Source of the DNA: Enoplosus armatus
Lineage: Eukaryota; Chordata; Actinopteri; Centrarchiformes; Enoplosidae
Length of the DNA stretch: 64,000 nucleotides
Reading direction: 5' to 3'
Assembly: GCF_043641665.1 (NCBI RefSeq)
Contig: NC_092192.1
Location: 20,504,978-20,568,977, forward strand
In this document: positions 1 through 13,290 of the stretch, piece after piece
Layout: every line of letters begins with the position of its first letter
Position numbering within the stretch: the first letter of the stretch is position 1
Translations under genes and position numbers: made by a program
Notes under the pieces: model-generated
Told to the model about the DNA's origin: nothing
Database searches by the model: none
The model's input: the letters and a program-made list of their open reading frames with translations, nothing else

Positions 1-3000
1 ATGTTCAGACTAAGGTCACTAAGTGTAAGGTGAAGTTCTGCACAGTTTACTTGACTTGCTTTAATTTCCATTCTTTTGTGTTCTGTAACATTGCCATTTG
101 CTCAGACCTGTCGAGACAGCAAATCCTGTGAAGGAAATATTTATGTCACTGTCTGCTGTTCTGCTGCTGGCAAAATTGACTGGCTTAATCAGCCCCACCA
201 GTAGGTAACAAAGTTGGCTCCCTGGATTATAACCCTGTTTGCGGCACTTCCCACTCACTGTTGCATTAGAGCTTCACGATGTAAATAATACTGTAGGAGT
301 CAGGGTCTGGCATTCGGAGATAATTCATCATTCCACATAGTGACCCCACCCTGACCCCCACTTAATTCACCACCCCCTGCTTTGGCTGTACTATTAGCAG
401 AAGGAGAAACCAAGAGAGGAGAGGCGTTTGACAAGTTGAATTAGGCAGATGTGGAGAGCTTTGTGTTTCACCTCCAGACATGTAAGGCCGTCGCGTCTGA
501 GCCTCCAGATGGACAGCAGTCACCTCTCCTTCTTGCTTGGCTGTGAAATTAAACATACATCATTTGAAGCTGTTCTGAAGCGACTGTTAATTATTTTCAG
601 GCTCACATTCAACTCACAATGATCTTTCTTCTTGTGAAAAGCAGGAATATTGCGTTGATGCCACAGGAGCCACTACAATCTCAGTGAAGTGCATGTAGCA
701 CTAATTTCAAAGGTCCACAGCTTGTCTCCAAACCTTAATGATAATGGATCACTTCTCTTTTTTGTAAAGCCTGTATGTCCACATATTCCTCCATAATCAG
801 CAATTGTGCAGAGTGTCTGAGCACCCATTGTGATTGTGCGACTCAAAGCCAGCTCTCCAATCTTGATGATTCTTGCACAGGTGCACAGCTTACTGGAGGT
901 ACCGTGCTCCACCACTCAATTTTGGTTGGCGGTAGCATCAATCCATAGAGGCACAGCGGTTCTTCATCATTTCAAATGACTGCCAAAAAGGAGAGCTACA
1001 CCTTCCATACAGCACCTCAGCAGGCTAAAACGTAGCAGGTGCAATGCTAAATATATATTAAAAAGTGCCTTCCTCTGCAAGTTGCTGTATTCCCTTGGGC
1101 TCCTCGCGCTACTGATCTCTCTGCCTGGTATCATCCATTTCTGGTTGCGAGAGCGAATCCTAATTCCTGTCTCTGGTTAGCAATGCGCCCTAGAGACTTC
1201 TGATAATGAGCTCCGAGGTTAAAAAAAAGTGGAGTGCCAGTCCCAGAAGGTGTTGTTGAGTTATGGATGGAGGGGGAGATTCATGGAGCCTCCAGAGACC
1301 CAGTTAGGGCCAAACCTTTGGCGGAAGGTATATTATTCCCCAATTTGAAAGGAAAGCTGTGCCATTTTGAATTGCAGCTAATTGGCACTCAATGGAGGAA
1401 GACTTCATAGGGAAACCATTTTTCCATATATTAGTCCCAGCAAAAAGGTCCTTTAATGTGCTATGAGCACCATAGCATTCAAAGTCTTAATGAATAAATG
1501 TCCTTGACTTGGTTTATATCTTCATAGCTCACATTCATTTAGAAATCTTTATATATGTTTTATTGATGATATTAAAAAGCACTGACCTAAAGGTTAACTC
1601 CTAATGAGTACCTACAGTCAATTGAAAACAGTCTACTATATTAAATCTATTTTAAATGTATTAAACTAGGTGCCCTTTTGATGCTCGGGTTGACTTGTAC
1701 AGCATGGGAAATATCACACACAAACACTTCAAGCTTTATCTAATCAATATAAAACAGGGCACTTTGCTCCCGCCGACATCTTCCATTCACTCGGAGGTGC
1801 GCACAGTGTAGTGTAGTGTAGTTTTAGTGTCTTTATCTTATACCGCTTCAGGTTGTGTGTCACCGCCAGCCCAGGGGCAATTAAACAGATAAAATGTATT
1901 AGTATTTGACACAGTCCCAAAAGTAAGGTTATGGGACATAGTATGTACTTTATGCAGAACATATTTAAGCATCAGCTACAAACTTTAAAAAGATTTTGAT
2001 GAACTGATTAACATTTGACGAAGCTATTGTAAAAAGATTTAGATTAAATTCAGCAATGCACTATAGGACGTGATGACCAATTATTTAACTTCTTGTAAGA
2101 GGCAGTGTACTCATACTTTGTCAGGTATAGGAAAACAATTTCAGCAGCAATTTCCTGAAAGGGATTAGTTTTCAAGCGTTGGTTCAGTTAAATACACAGA
2201 ATTTAATGACAAAAATCAAATATATTTAAAATCTGTTACAATATGGGCAATTATGGTATAAATAGCACCTTAGCATCTTATTATCTTGTTTACCAATGTA
2301 CCTTGGTTGAGCTGCAGACGGTGATTGGATTTGGCAGAGCTGATGTACTTTGTCAACATTAGTTTTCTCACGTCATGTTGGTCTGTGGCTTGAGATACTG
2401 TAGCATTAAATCCACTGTGTCACAGTCAAACACTCTGTGTCTGTTTGACGCCCAGTGTGTGTCAGAATCAGGGAAATTAGCAGGGAGGTGGAGCTGGGTC
2501 TCTGAAAACCACATACAGTGTACAGTAGAGAATATGATATACAGTAACTCCTTGTGTGACGGCCCTGGATGTTCAACGGTGTCGAGGTTAAAGCTGTGGT
2601 GCCTTATAGACAGAGAGTTACAGAATGTCTGGTAATAGACTATGATCTTATAATCTATTTAACCCATTCATTCTGTATACGTGGAAACTACTGTGCCGAC
2701 CCTCTGAGCAGTCCTCGGCCTCCACAGCCTGGTGGGCGGAGTCGGGCCGCTCACCTGGTCTGGCTGCAAGATATTTAAGTTGGTGGCAGTCAGCCATTCT
2801 CTCTCTCTCTCCTGGCTTCCACCCTGTTTGGTTTTGTTGTATTTTGTTTGTCTTTATCATCTTTTTACTATAGACCTTAGGCAGTAAAGTACAGACCCCC
2901 TCGTCTATGTTTTTCATAGATGTTTTGCTGTAACAAGGTAACTGAAGTTGTGTTTCTTCATGGCCATTCTTCCTTTTATACAAATCATTATACTTGGTTG

Positions 3001-4019
3001 CTTATTGTCATGCATATTCGTAACATATTGATTCCTTATAGCTTTACAAAGCACTTCGCAACATTTTATTCAGCAGTCTCTCTTCTCCCAAGCCTCCATA
3101 TTACTGCTTGCAAGCAGTCAGTAAAGGAATGGATTACAGTTACCATCACGGTTCAGTTGTAACCTCACAGCAACGTGATACCAAATACCAAGTATTAAAC
3201 TAACTAACTAACTAACTAACTTTTTAGCTAGTATCTGTGGTATCTTCTGTACATTGAATTTAACATTAGTCTTATTAAGCTTAGATCAGCTAGATCATCT
3301 CTTTGGGTTTGTGTAAACCACCATTACATATGATATGCCATCATATAGGTTTAAAACATTAGTTACATTCGAACAGTCAGGTATCACTTTAAGAAAAGCT
3401 AAATGTTTTAGATTTGGATGTGTTCCTTTACTCTGCTGCATCTTTCAGAGTGCTGTCCATGTGAATTTTTTAGAAAACGTGGTTACCTAAATAATACACG
3501 GATTCCTTTTGATGAATAATTCTCCTTGAAAACCATGTTCTCCTTTAATGTTGCCTTTTCGTATTCTACTCATCCTTTCCCTTTCAAGATGAGCAAGAAC
3601 AACAGCCCCCAAATCAAATAGTTGCCATAACGGATACATTGACTGACTGCAGCCAGTGCACCTCGACATTTTACTCCTCGGCTACAAAACAGTTTCACTT
3701 TGTTGACTTACCTCCATTTTTTTATTTGGTTAATTGACAAAGGAAGATTGGAAGTGCTGTCTGTAAAGGTAATGTAGTGAAGCCCCGTGGTGGCTCTGCC
3801 TAATGAGGCTAATTATCCACTGTGGATGTCCAATCCAGACAGGCCTTTCTTTTGATTGCTTTGATTAATTACAACACACTGAGTGCTGCTCTTACAGCCT
3901 GTTAGAATGGCAGGAAATGAAAAGCACTGCAGTTAACTGGTGAAGTGGCAAAGGATTTGCAGTCAGGAGAATACTGAAGGACTACAGCAGGATCCTCTAC
4001 ATCAGCTTTGGGTTCAGGT
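1..4019. other. Intron tile: mostly unique, AT-rich 1.5-2.4 kb
   Basis: I see no gene here. The part from about 1500 to 2360 is AT-rich with little structure. Around 2690-2960 a GC-rich start (GGCGGAGTCGGGCC), a TATTTAAG motif and a CT-rich run resemble the promoter part of a decayed LTR or other repeat, but this could not be confirmed. A tetranucleotide repeat lies at 3198-3221. Confidence 0.5.
3198..3221. repeat. (AACT)n microsatellite
   Basis: About six tandem copies of the tetranucleotide ACTA/AACT are visible in intronic DNA. It is short enough to be stable but is a possible polymorphic marker. Confidence 0.85.
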
Positions 4020-4260
4020 AAAGTGCCATTTATTAGGGCTATCACATGGCTTTAACACGTTAGATAACAAATTAGGCCCTGATGGAAACCTCAGCATTTA
4101 CCATTTCTCGACAGAGAGGCCTGCAAAACGTAGCCATTTACATATGGCTGCCTAAAAATGGCACACTAGCAGGAAAAAAACTCCTTAATTAGACAAATAA
4201 TTTAGCTGACATTTAGTTAATTTGGAAATGTTTCTGCACAATATTCAGCTGGCAGTGACA
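4020..4260. promoter_or_regulatory. Candidate conserved non-coding element
   Basis: This is a non-repetitive block with an E-box CATATG at 4141-4146, a MEF2-like CTAAAAATGG at 4152-4161 and TTAATTAG at 4185-4192, closely spaced. This is the texture of developmental enhancers, but the call rests on motif density alone. Confidence 0.35.
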
Positions 4261-4313
4261 CAGTTTTCATATTAATACCACCTGACTTGATTGTGTCTTG
4301 ATGAGCTACTGTG

Positions 4314-4314
<1 letters not shown>

Positions 4315-4360
<46 letters not shown>

Positions 4361-4370
4361 GTGTGTGTGT
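4315..4370. repeat. (TG)n microsatellite
   Basis: About 28 TG dinucleotides run with one GC interruption near 4355. The read-through on the other strand gives a meaningless poly(Thr-His) frame. Such tracts can adopt Z-DNA and are usually length-variable. Confidence 0.95.
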
Positions 4371-6689
4371 CGTGTGCATGCTTGAGTGGCACGGTAAGAT
4401 GAAATGTGCCTTGGCGTTTCCTTTAGATTGAGGTTTTTCCACATCACCAAGAAGGTAGTGTTAGATGCCTGGGTCATTAGCTGTGCGGGTGTTAGTACAG
4501 GCTCTCATCACTTCCCCTAGCCGAGCCCAGCAGCACGCAGCGCATTACAGCTGGCACGTCACCCTTCGCTGCATAAATCTGTGCTTTGTTACACTCCCTG
4601 CCCCAACTTGGAGAGCCGTGAGTAATTTGATTGTTATAGTGCCGGGCCACCTTTCTGATTTTCAGGGAAGCTATTTTGAGCTCCCCAGGCAAGCATTTAG
4701 CTGAACACCTTAATTTGATTGGTTAGGCCATTGCCATTTTGGTCATTTTTTGAATGACTACACCTCAATTTATTGTGATAATATATGCATTTCACTTTGT
4801 GATGATATGCACTTAGTAAATATGGCTATATGTTGTAAATGTGTGAAGGTTAACTTTCCACTGGAAATCCACTTCTGGAAGATGTGACTGGTATTAATAG
4901 AAGTAATAGAGGACAGTATTATTGCCAATCACAGAATAGATTATCAATCCACATATTGGACAGCTAGCTGAATGGTTTTACAGTGACTCATACATGCATT
5001 AACATCAATGTAGCAGAAAGTAGCGGAAAATCCGTCAAGATTTATGCTCTTAAGGAATAGACTGTCTCCACAGCCATTTGGCTCCAGCATAGTGTGGAAA
5101 ATCGTAATGAAGAGAGGCAAGTGAGGGGGAAAAAATTCTTGACCTGAATTTTGTTGGTTTGGTGACAATGAGAAAGATAAGTGGTTGTGACAGTTGTGAA
5201 TGATGTTCTGCCACGGGCCTGTAAGCTGTGCTGTGGCTAAATTGACTCCGTTGTCAAACACACTTTTCACGATGCCCAAACCTCCCGTGAACCATCTAAT
5301 GCGGCAAATGGGAACCCTAATTCTTCATTAACTCGGAGGAAAAAGGAGATTTGGTCATGTAATTTTCTCCTCACTGGCTGTTTTAAAGATTCCAATAACC
5401 AAGCATTTACAGTTGACTGAGCAAGAATTGCCCCCCCCACCCCCACCACCCACCCCCGCGTCCTCTACTCCTTCTTCTTCTCCACTTTTTACAACATCGA
5501 CACGCCGGCTGTGAAACCTAGTGATGCTTATAGCCAGACTTATTGCCATGGTTATCTTTAATGACTTTGAAATGTATTGGCCTCGTTAATAAGCAGCGAG
5601 GTTATCAATTCCTCTAATTAGGCTGCATGCTCCCCGAACAAATTTCACATTAAAGAGCCAAAAGATGAGTCGGAGGCGAGGGACGCTCTCTGGCAAGAGG
5701 TGGGGGGGGGGTTACACAGTGGGGTGGGAGGTGGCGGCGTTTGGAGCTAAAATTCAAAGTCTTACCCCGTCTGGGAGGATTAGCATTAAATCATTGTACC
5801 CCCACAACCACCCAGATTCCATTTTAATACAACACCCCCACCACCACTGCCACACCTTCTTCCTCTCCCCTTGAAAATGACTGTTTCACTTACACATTAT
5901 AGCTATCAGCGGATATATGTGTGTGCAGGGGGGGTAATCACAGCCGGGCAGGGCTGGGTGGCGGTAATGGGACATGAGCACTGCTGAGGTGTGTAATACG
6001 ATCAGGAGTTACTGTCACAGAGCACTGATGTGCATATCTCAGGCTGACATGTTGAGGCCGCAGCGAGGCCATTTGGGTAAGCTTTATGTGGCGTTCCAGG
6101 GGAGCTTCAGTCAGCTGCCAGCAAGGAATATTGGCCTTTTAGATGAAATGGATGCTTGCCTTCTGTCTTTGTCACTTCTCTGTGAGTCTGTGTGCTTGGC
6201 AGCTCTGAAATAGTCAGATGTACAGCATATATGCACAGCTTAGAGTGACAGAGGCTGTTATTTATGTAGGAAAGAGTGCGAAACAAAGGATACTGTGTCA
6301 TTAGTAAAGATAAGTGAAGATAATTGAGATCCAAATGTTCATAATTATCTATGTAAATATGTACTGTTCCAAATGATATTTGATTTCCACACTCTAGTGA
6401 TAACACTAGACAGTAGCAGTTCCATATTTATTGTGTTACTAGTATATCCATCTGGCAATGACCTATTATCCAAGTCCAAAGCATGAAAAGTGTAAGCGGT
6501 GACAGACCTCTGCATCCTGGTATGGCAGTGAAAAGATTAAAATAAAGCTTTCTAATGTATTTCAAAATAACAGTGTGCAGCAACTGTTAACATTTTCATT
6601 CTGACCTACTGCATATAATGTGTTTATGTATGTGCATTTGCAGGATGTGCATTCAGTTGAACCATCCATACACACATGTGAAAGTAGGG
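4371..6689. other. Intron tile: unique sequence with C-rich and G-rich tracts
   Basis: No gene is seen. A C/A-rich tract lies at 5431-5458 and a short G run near 5702-5710. The rest is unique-looking AT-leaning DNA without recognised repeats. 4480-4720 and 5560-5660 have some enhancer-like texture but nothing decisive. Confidence 0.5.
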
Positions 6690-6990
6690 ATTAGCTGTAA
6701 ATGGCTTTGATTTATTTGTGCCGCGGCCCCTGCAGCCAGACTGAGCCTCCTGCAAATTTATAGCCAAACGTCACTTTTACATGATGGGTTTGTAACAAAT
6801 ATCTGCTGCATATTGTTAAATTAATCTTCCATTTAAAATTAATGGAGTTAGACTCCCCAGGTTCAATGTAATTTGGTGTTCACGGGCAGCAAGTAACGCA
6901 GTGTGAATACAGAATGAGTTGAGGCCAAACGGCCTAATCTTCCATCACCTTGAACCTGAGAGGAGAGGACGCCTCATCCAGCAGTGGCTA
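6690..6990. promoter_or_regulatory. Candidate conserved non-coding element
   Basis: This is a 300-nt repeat-free block with homeodomain-type cores TTAAATTAATC near 6816-6826 and AAATTAATGG at 6836-6845, the second lying inside an imperfect palindrome. It ends before a purine-rich stretch (7015-7070). Conservation is inferred, not shown. Confidence 0.35.
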
Positions 6991-8459
6991 ATGAGATTGT
7001 GCTCACCTCCCGGGAGAAAGAGAGACAGGGAGGGAGGGTGAGGTAGAAAGATGGAGGGAAAGAGGATGAATGTGTTGAAGCATGCCACGATGGGAAAAGG
7101 TGAACAGGATATGATGTGAGAGAATGATGGTCCAAGCGCTGAAGGAGGGACGTAAAAAAGGAGGGTGGGAGATGTATAGAGCAGGTGTCTGATGGCAGCT
7201 TGTAGTTTTCCACCATGCCTCACCACTTGTCATATTTTCCTCAACTCTTAAGTCCTGCTGCAGGACGTGGCTGATGTATGTATGAGTGAGCCGGGGCATG
7301 TTGAGATGAAATGAATTCTATATCATTATTTCACAATCCTCACCCAGCCATGACAAAGATAGAGGACATATTTCACGGGTAAGGATGCACCACTCAGCAG
7401 GGGTGTCTGTCTCTCCATAATTCATAAAATGAGAAAAGGTTCCCCTGTGCAAGCCAGGCCATATTATTGTCAGAAAAACCACAGGGAATAGCTATCTGCT
7501 ACAGTGTTCTCTACATGTCTGCTGTTACATATAGATTTATATTCCTGTTACAGTGGAATCGGTCAGCTTATGTCTGCACTAGTGATGTTTAAGCAAATGT
7601 GAATTGGATACAATTTTTTACTCTGCAGTATAAAATCAGAAACATGTGCACACACAGTAAAGCTCTGTAATTCCTGTTCCTGCTGTGGATATTGTGTTAT
7701 ATTGACTGTCTTCGCAATGCATTGCCCTCCAGCAGACGGTGGCAGCAGTGTAAGCCAGCCCATGGACTGAGCTTTGCCAGCATTTAGGGCTCATATCGCT
7801 GGTTTTGGACGGGGATGTAGCTATCCTGGCCAACTGGGTGGATTAGCAGCTCTGTCCTGTACAGCGCAGTGCTCCATCCCAAGATTGTCCCACCATAAAC
7901 ACCATGACATTCATAACACAGACGTCAATTCCATCTGCAGTACCTAGGTGGAGAATGAAATCCCTTTACTCAATGCTGTGTGAATTTGAAATACTAGTGT
8001 AGTCGCTGTATCGATGAAACAGGGTCAGATTAGGAGGACATGTAAGGGCAAGACCTGGCCACGGTATTTTCTGGATGTTTTCAGCTTTTCCAAGTATGGG
8101 ATTTGGAGACACTGAAGTTTATGCATAATAAAATAAACATAGATAATATTTTTTGTACTGGAAGCACAAAAAATCAGTAATTAATATTTTTGGTTCCCTC
8201 TGTTCAAATTTCGATGTCTAATTTGTGTCTAACTCTGTGAGCAGGGAGACAGAACTGGACTCAAATCTCAGCCATAAACAAACCACCTACTCCACTCTGT
8301 GACAGTTTAGTTTGATGCCAACGAGATTCTTGTATACATCTCTAGAATACCCCATCCACTAATGTAACATCATTATGATCAGAATAGAATCAAAATAAAA
8401 CTAGACCAAGTGCATTAAATGTTGAGGGGAATTTCTACTTCTTTCAATAATCATTGTGT
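6991..8459. other. Intron tile: purine-rich start, otherwise unique
   Basis: A purine-rich run (AGGGAGGG type) spans roughly 7010-7080. Several short overlapping frames on the minus strand come from this low-complexity composition and are not genes. The remainder shows no recognised feature. Confidence 0.5.
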
Positions 8460-8700
8460 AGCTTAATATGACATTTATACATTTCAGCGATTTGAAAATG
8501 TGTTTGAGCCCCAGTAAAACTGATCGGCATCAGGCCGTCTTAATACAATTAGTTATGATATCTACAAGCTTCCATACATTGGTAGGCAGGAGATACTGTA
8601 AATGTAATTAGTTCTGGACCAATGCCCTTGCTATTTACCTGCCTACACATGTTTTTAATCACTCGGCTAATAATATTATTAATCTCTGCTCAGTTCTACA
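8460..8700. promoter_or_regulatory. Candidate conserved non-coding element with homeodomain cores
   Basis: It contains CAATTAGTTA at 8546-8555, GTAATTAG at 8604-8611 and a perfect 14-bp palindrome TAATAATATTATTA at 8668-8681. Three TAATTA-like sites in 140 nt of otherwise balanced sequence suggest a homeodomain-responsive element. Confidence 0.35.
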
Positions 8701-9419
8701 TGCCTTCCCTCACTCATCATGAATACATTTTCAAGAGCTGAATGAAGAACTCTTTCTCTTCATCACCTACTCATTTCATCACACCCTCAGCACTTTGTCC
8801 TCTCACTCCCTTTGCTTGTTTCTAATTTTTCTTGGCCGATATGTTCTAATTTACACACCTACACACTCATTTGTTTGTCCATTCGTTTATTGATTTCATT
8901 GATCCCGTGCTCTCATTCTCCTCATGCCCATGTATAATCAATGCACCTCTGTGTTTGCGAGTGTTGTTTAGAAGCCAAGCGGCATGTTAAAAGCCTAAAG
9001 ATGCTTGACTTCTTTCCAAAAACAACCGATGCTCTCAGGCCGTCCTCCATTATGTTGCAGGTTGTGCAGCCCTTTTTAATGTCACGGCAGCTAATGAAAC
9101 CCAAGATGGCCGTCACTGTTTTCCATCTCGCTCGTCAACGTGTCACGGTGATCTTCCCTGCCTCTGAGCAGCCACTTGGCTCAGATTCATACCTGTCCTA
9201 TTTGAGCGATGGAGTGCCACATTGTCTCTCTCCTCCGGGGTCTGGATGTCGATGGCTCAGGCACCCAGCATTTAGCCAGCGAGGATTGATCAGGAAATAA
9301 GTTGCTGTCGACCAGCTTTAAAAAAAAGATTAAAGATTTTGCACTTGTCTGTAAAAATGGACCTGCACGCCACACTCTGATAATCACAGCCCCCCCGTGC
9401 CCACTTTCGCCCGTCCTCC
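8701..9419. other. Intron tile: unique, GC-balanced block 8.95-9.30 kb
   Basis: A 119-codon + strand frame (8941-9300) lies here, but its peptide has no recognisable domain and no splice context. The 9000-9300 part has enhancer-like, non-repetitive texture. I call no gene. Confidence 0.45.
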
Positions 9420-9660
9420 CTGGGCCAAAATGTATTGAGTGGGCTGTGGGGTTATAAAGTTCCAGCTGGCAACATTTGTTTAATTACTTAAATCCATTCG
9501 ATCAAAGCTTTTCAAGCAATTATGTCAGTGCTTTCAAGGCCCTAACACGGCAATAAATGGATTAATTCAGCTGGACTCGCGCACAGCAAACATTCCCCTT
9601 TACAGGGTCAAATGGGGGTCAGTAACAAGTGAGCTCAATGCGGGGGTGTTGTATTGAATT
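9420..9660. promoter_or_regulatory. Candidate conserved non-coding element
   Basis: The block has TAATTA at 9481-9486 and a TCF/LEF-like ATCAAAG at 9501-9507, within non-repetitive sequence. The pairing of a homeodomain core with a TCF site is suggestive of Wnt-responsive developmental enhancers; this is inference. Confidence 0.35.
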
Positions 9661-10040
9661 TACGAGTAAACGTGCTTTGTGAACACAGGCTGCGCAACAG
9701 TCCCAGGCATTAAGAGAGAAGAGCAACCTTGAGGTTGTTCAGGTTGCAGTGGGGTCAACCCTGAGAATGGAGATAAGTAACATTTCCCTTAAAGCTTTTA
9801 AACCATATCCTGCTGTCTCTCACAGCCAATGACAGATCAGGGAGACAGGCCAGAGGAAGCTGCAGAGTGCGAGAAGTAGTCTCTGTCAGGAAACAAAGGC
9901 TCCACTCACATGTCAGACAAGCTCCATTAGGTTGTTTGTATGTGTGTCTGCCATTAATTGTGAGGGACGAAATGTAACGACAGCTCTGCTTGGATACTTG
10001 ATAGCAGACTGGGAAGCATAACAATTGTCTTTCTCTACTC

Positions 10041-10043
<3 letters not shown>

Positions 10044-10080
<37 letters not shown>

Positions 10081-10088
10081 GTGTGTGA
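10044..10088. repeat. (TG)n microsatellite
   Basis: About 22 TG dinucleotides run with one C interruption. The poly(Thr-His) segment in the 177-codon minus-strand frame that crosses it is an artefact of this repeat. Confidence 0.95.
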
Positions 10089-13000
10089 GGCAGGTGGTGG
10101 TTGGGATGTGAATATGAACATGTAGAAGTGGAGGGAGGTAGGGGACAACAGAGAGCAGGTGGAGGGTAGCAGGGCCTGCTTTGTGTTTTAGGCCCCAAGG
10201 CCAAAGAGACAACTGTGATGTTCTTCAAAGTGGGAAGATCTTGAAGGCTGCTCTGAACACTCCTGGGTAGTTGTGTCAAAGGTGGCATCTAAAACCTGGC
10301 TACTATTGTACTGGAAACAGCTGAAAAAAAAGATGGTAAGGTCACTGGTCTTTCAAATGTCTTGTAGCATGTTTTTATGAACTCAAAATATAGCAGAAAC
10401 ATGAAAGTATGATAGCAAGAAACATAACTTGTGCATCAGCATGCAACAGCTTTTAATATATATTTCTACTTTTGTGTTTCTGAATACTGCTTCTTGGCAT
10501 TGCACTCATTAACATTTATACTCCATATATACAACAAGGATAGCTATATTCATCAAAAATTCATCAAAGGTCTTGGAGCACAACTAACTTTAACCAATTT
10601 AGAGTGTTAGGTGGTGTTGACAAAGAAAGACATGCTGAAAGCCTTGAGTCCTGGGCGTTTATTCCCTCAATGTGTGTCTTTTGATCTCATAGCACCTTTG
10701 AGCTTAATGAGTGCAGCAATTTGAATTATAGATAAAGCATTGTGAAGCGATGTATTTGCTTTTGTGTAGAAAACTTTCCTTTAAATCACTTCTGGAGTTT
10801 GGATTCAGAAATTGGGAGCCGGACTTGAGCAAATCCCTGCAGTGGACAACACACGATACAGCAACTTGTCAGCATTTCACACCTCCTCACTGTATTACCT
10901 TGCAGAACTGTCCACCTCGTGCCGCTTGGCAATAAAACTTTTTCAGTGCCATTGTGTTTATTTGAAGAGTAAAATTTTATTGCGGAGCATCATGAGGCAG
11001 CTGTAAACACAGCCTGGCGATAAATATCATAAGCATAATAGTACATGGGGGTGGCAGTGCAGCATGGAGGATGAATTTTCAGCTGTTTTCCTAGAGACAG
11101 ATGTTTGCTATAACATTTACAGTTGAAAACATCTGACTTGAGGGGAAAACAAAACACAATAAAGTTATGGTATAAAACAACTCTCTGGTCCCCACCCTGA
11201 CTGCTGACAGCCATTCAATAGATAGGTGAGGCCGTGTGGCCCACAACTTGGTCCTGTGTTGCAATGTCCAGTATAATAAACTGACTCATCCTACTCAGTC
11301 TGCTTTTTACAGTATATGTACAGAAGGTTAAACTATAGGTTAAGAGAAATGCAAAGTTCTCATGTGGTGCAGGGGTGGCAAAGAATCATTATCTAGTAAT
11401 AATTCAGTTGTAATGGGACTTGTTGTCCAGTTGCTGTTCACTTAAAACTTCTAGATACAGGATCTCGTGACTGAACCGCACTGAACTGCAGAATAACATC
11501 ATTTACATACATTATTAGTGAAATAAAGAAATACTTGAAATGGTGCTCAGCAGTAATTCAGTAAGATCAGTCATTGTGGCATGGTAATGTTGTGAGTTCA
11601 TTGGGCCATTTGAATGTTATCACAGCAGTTATTTTGCCTTTTGTCGCAATTGTGAGGTAAACAGTAGAAATATGGTATTCACGTTACAGTGTAATCCACC
11701 AGGAATGTGAGCTTCCATGTATTTGATTGGCGAACGCAGCGCCTTATCGGATGATGTTTTGTTGCGATCCTGCATGAGTTGAGCAAGGTTAAACGTTTTT
11801 GCCAGACGACACTGCATTTTTTGGCCTGCGACTTTACATCCCATTCAAATTGAAGGGAATGAACAGACCTGAATCTCTAACCCTAAGACAGACCTGTGTT
11901 TTAGTATGAAAATGTCCTGCTGGATGAAATATATAGTGTAGTGCTGTGTAGTTTGGCAGTAGGTGTTGTTCCTTCTTTGACTGACAAAGCTTTGAAATTT
12001 GATTATTTCAGGTTTTCCTTTGAATTTGTTTAAGTGCCCTTTGAAATATTCAAGGACAGCCTCAGAGTTTAAGCACACTTGATCGTAGTGAGTATAAAGT
12101 CAACATTAGGTATTGATCTCTCATGTCGTATTGCAGACAGGGAATAGGCCATGTATTTTAGATTCTTGCTGGAGGCTTATACAGTTCAAAAGCCATACAA
12201 AGAACTGTTGCCTTGTTGTCTTTTTGTTCTATGAAGACATACCTTTTTTGTCAACTTTTGAATGATTTTGGAAACCTTTCTATTGACGAGATCAGACTCA
12301 ACCCTTTTTTAATCCGCAAGCCTTCAACCTACGTCTTCCACCTCTTTTTCCTGAACATCACCTTTAACTCCTTCGCTGTCTTACATCTCTACAGCCCAAA
12401 GCTCTACCCAAGGCTGTTTTCAAACGCCATGTGAGCAGCCCAATTCAAGATTTGACTACAAACATTGCCAGGACTATCCTGAGCGTTGAGGGAAAATAAT
12501 ACAGTCTTTTATTTATGTCTCAGAATGGGTGCAACATCTTGCAGAAAAGGTTTTACATAATGTACATATTTTTAGCATTGTGCTGTTTTCTAAACTGTTT
12601 ACAAATTATATTTATATGATAATATTCCAGTCTAATTAATCCTGTAGAGAGCATGAATAGAGGCCGATGTTTACAAAGGGAATTTCTTTTTCTTGCAGCA
12701 TTGTAATGCATTGACAGACTATACTTTTCTATTAAATTCAGCTCTAATAAAAACTTTGCTCACTCAAGTCATAGGAATATGTAGTCATTAAATAACATTT
12801 AACTCAAAATCTATACTACTGCCACCAGCAACAGCAGCATGTGTTATTCAGAGGATGAAGATGTCAAGTCCTCAATATCCTCCGTGGAAACAGATTTCCT
12901 CTCAAATGCCCTCCTGGTTCACATGGGGACAGATGAATAATTGTATCACCTCGCCCAGTGAAAATTCGATAGCCTCATCTCCTATCAAATTTTTACCTCA

Positions 13001-13179
13001 TTCATTTTTCTCATTTACTTACTTCATCTCTTTCTTTTCCGAGCCTCACAACTTTTGATTTAATGACCTGCTTAATGATCGGCTCTTGGGGGAGTTTCCA
13101 AAGACTAAGTGCAGATTCACATTTTAAAATGCAGGCTTAGCAGTGGCAATCTCTGCTGCCAAGAATGGATTTTCCCTGG
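10089..13179. other. Intron tile: AT-rich, no gene seen
   Basis: This is unique AT-rich sequence with no recognisable exon, RNA gene or mobile element. Frames up to 77 codons are scattered without protein-like content. Confidence 0.5.
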
Positions 13180-13290
13180 TGCCCTGATGGTGAAGTAGTT
13201 AAGCTCCCTGTTGCAACCCATCCAAGTCTTTATGCTCTGCACTTTATTTCTCTTTCTCATTCTGTCTTTCACTCTGTACTAAATATGCCA
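13180..13290 (+). mobile_element. Decayed tRNA-derived SINE-like fragment
   Basis: GCCCTGATGGTGAAGTAGTT near 13182-13201 resembles the A-box head of common teleost tRNA-derived SINEs. A CT-rich tail (TTTCTCTTTCTCATTCTG type) typical of those elements follows about 50 nt later. The B box is badly eroded, so the copy is old and inactive. Identification is from memory of family texture and is tentative. Confidence 0.4.

Noticed and set aside
9755..10288. 177-codon minus-strand frame
   Set aside because: It crosses the TG microsatellite, giving a poly(Thr-His) run, and has no recognisable domain on either side.
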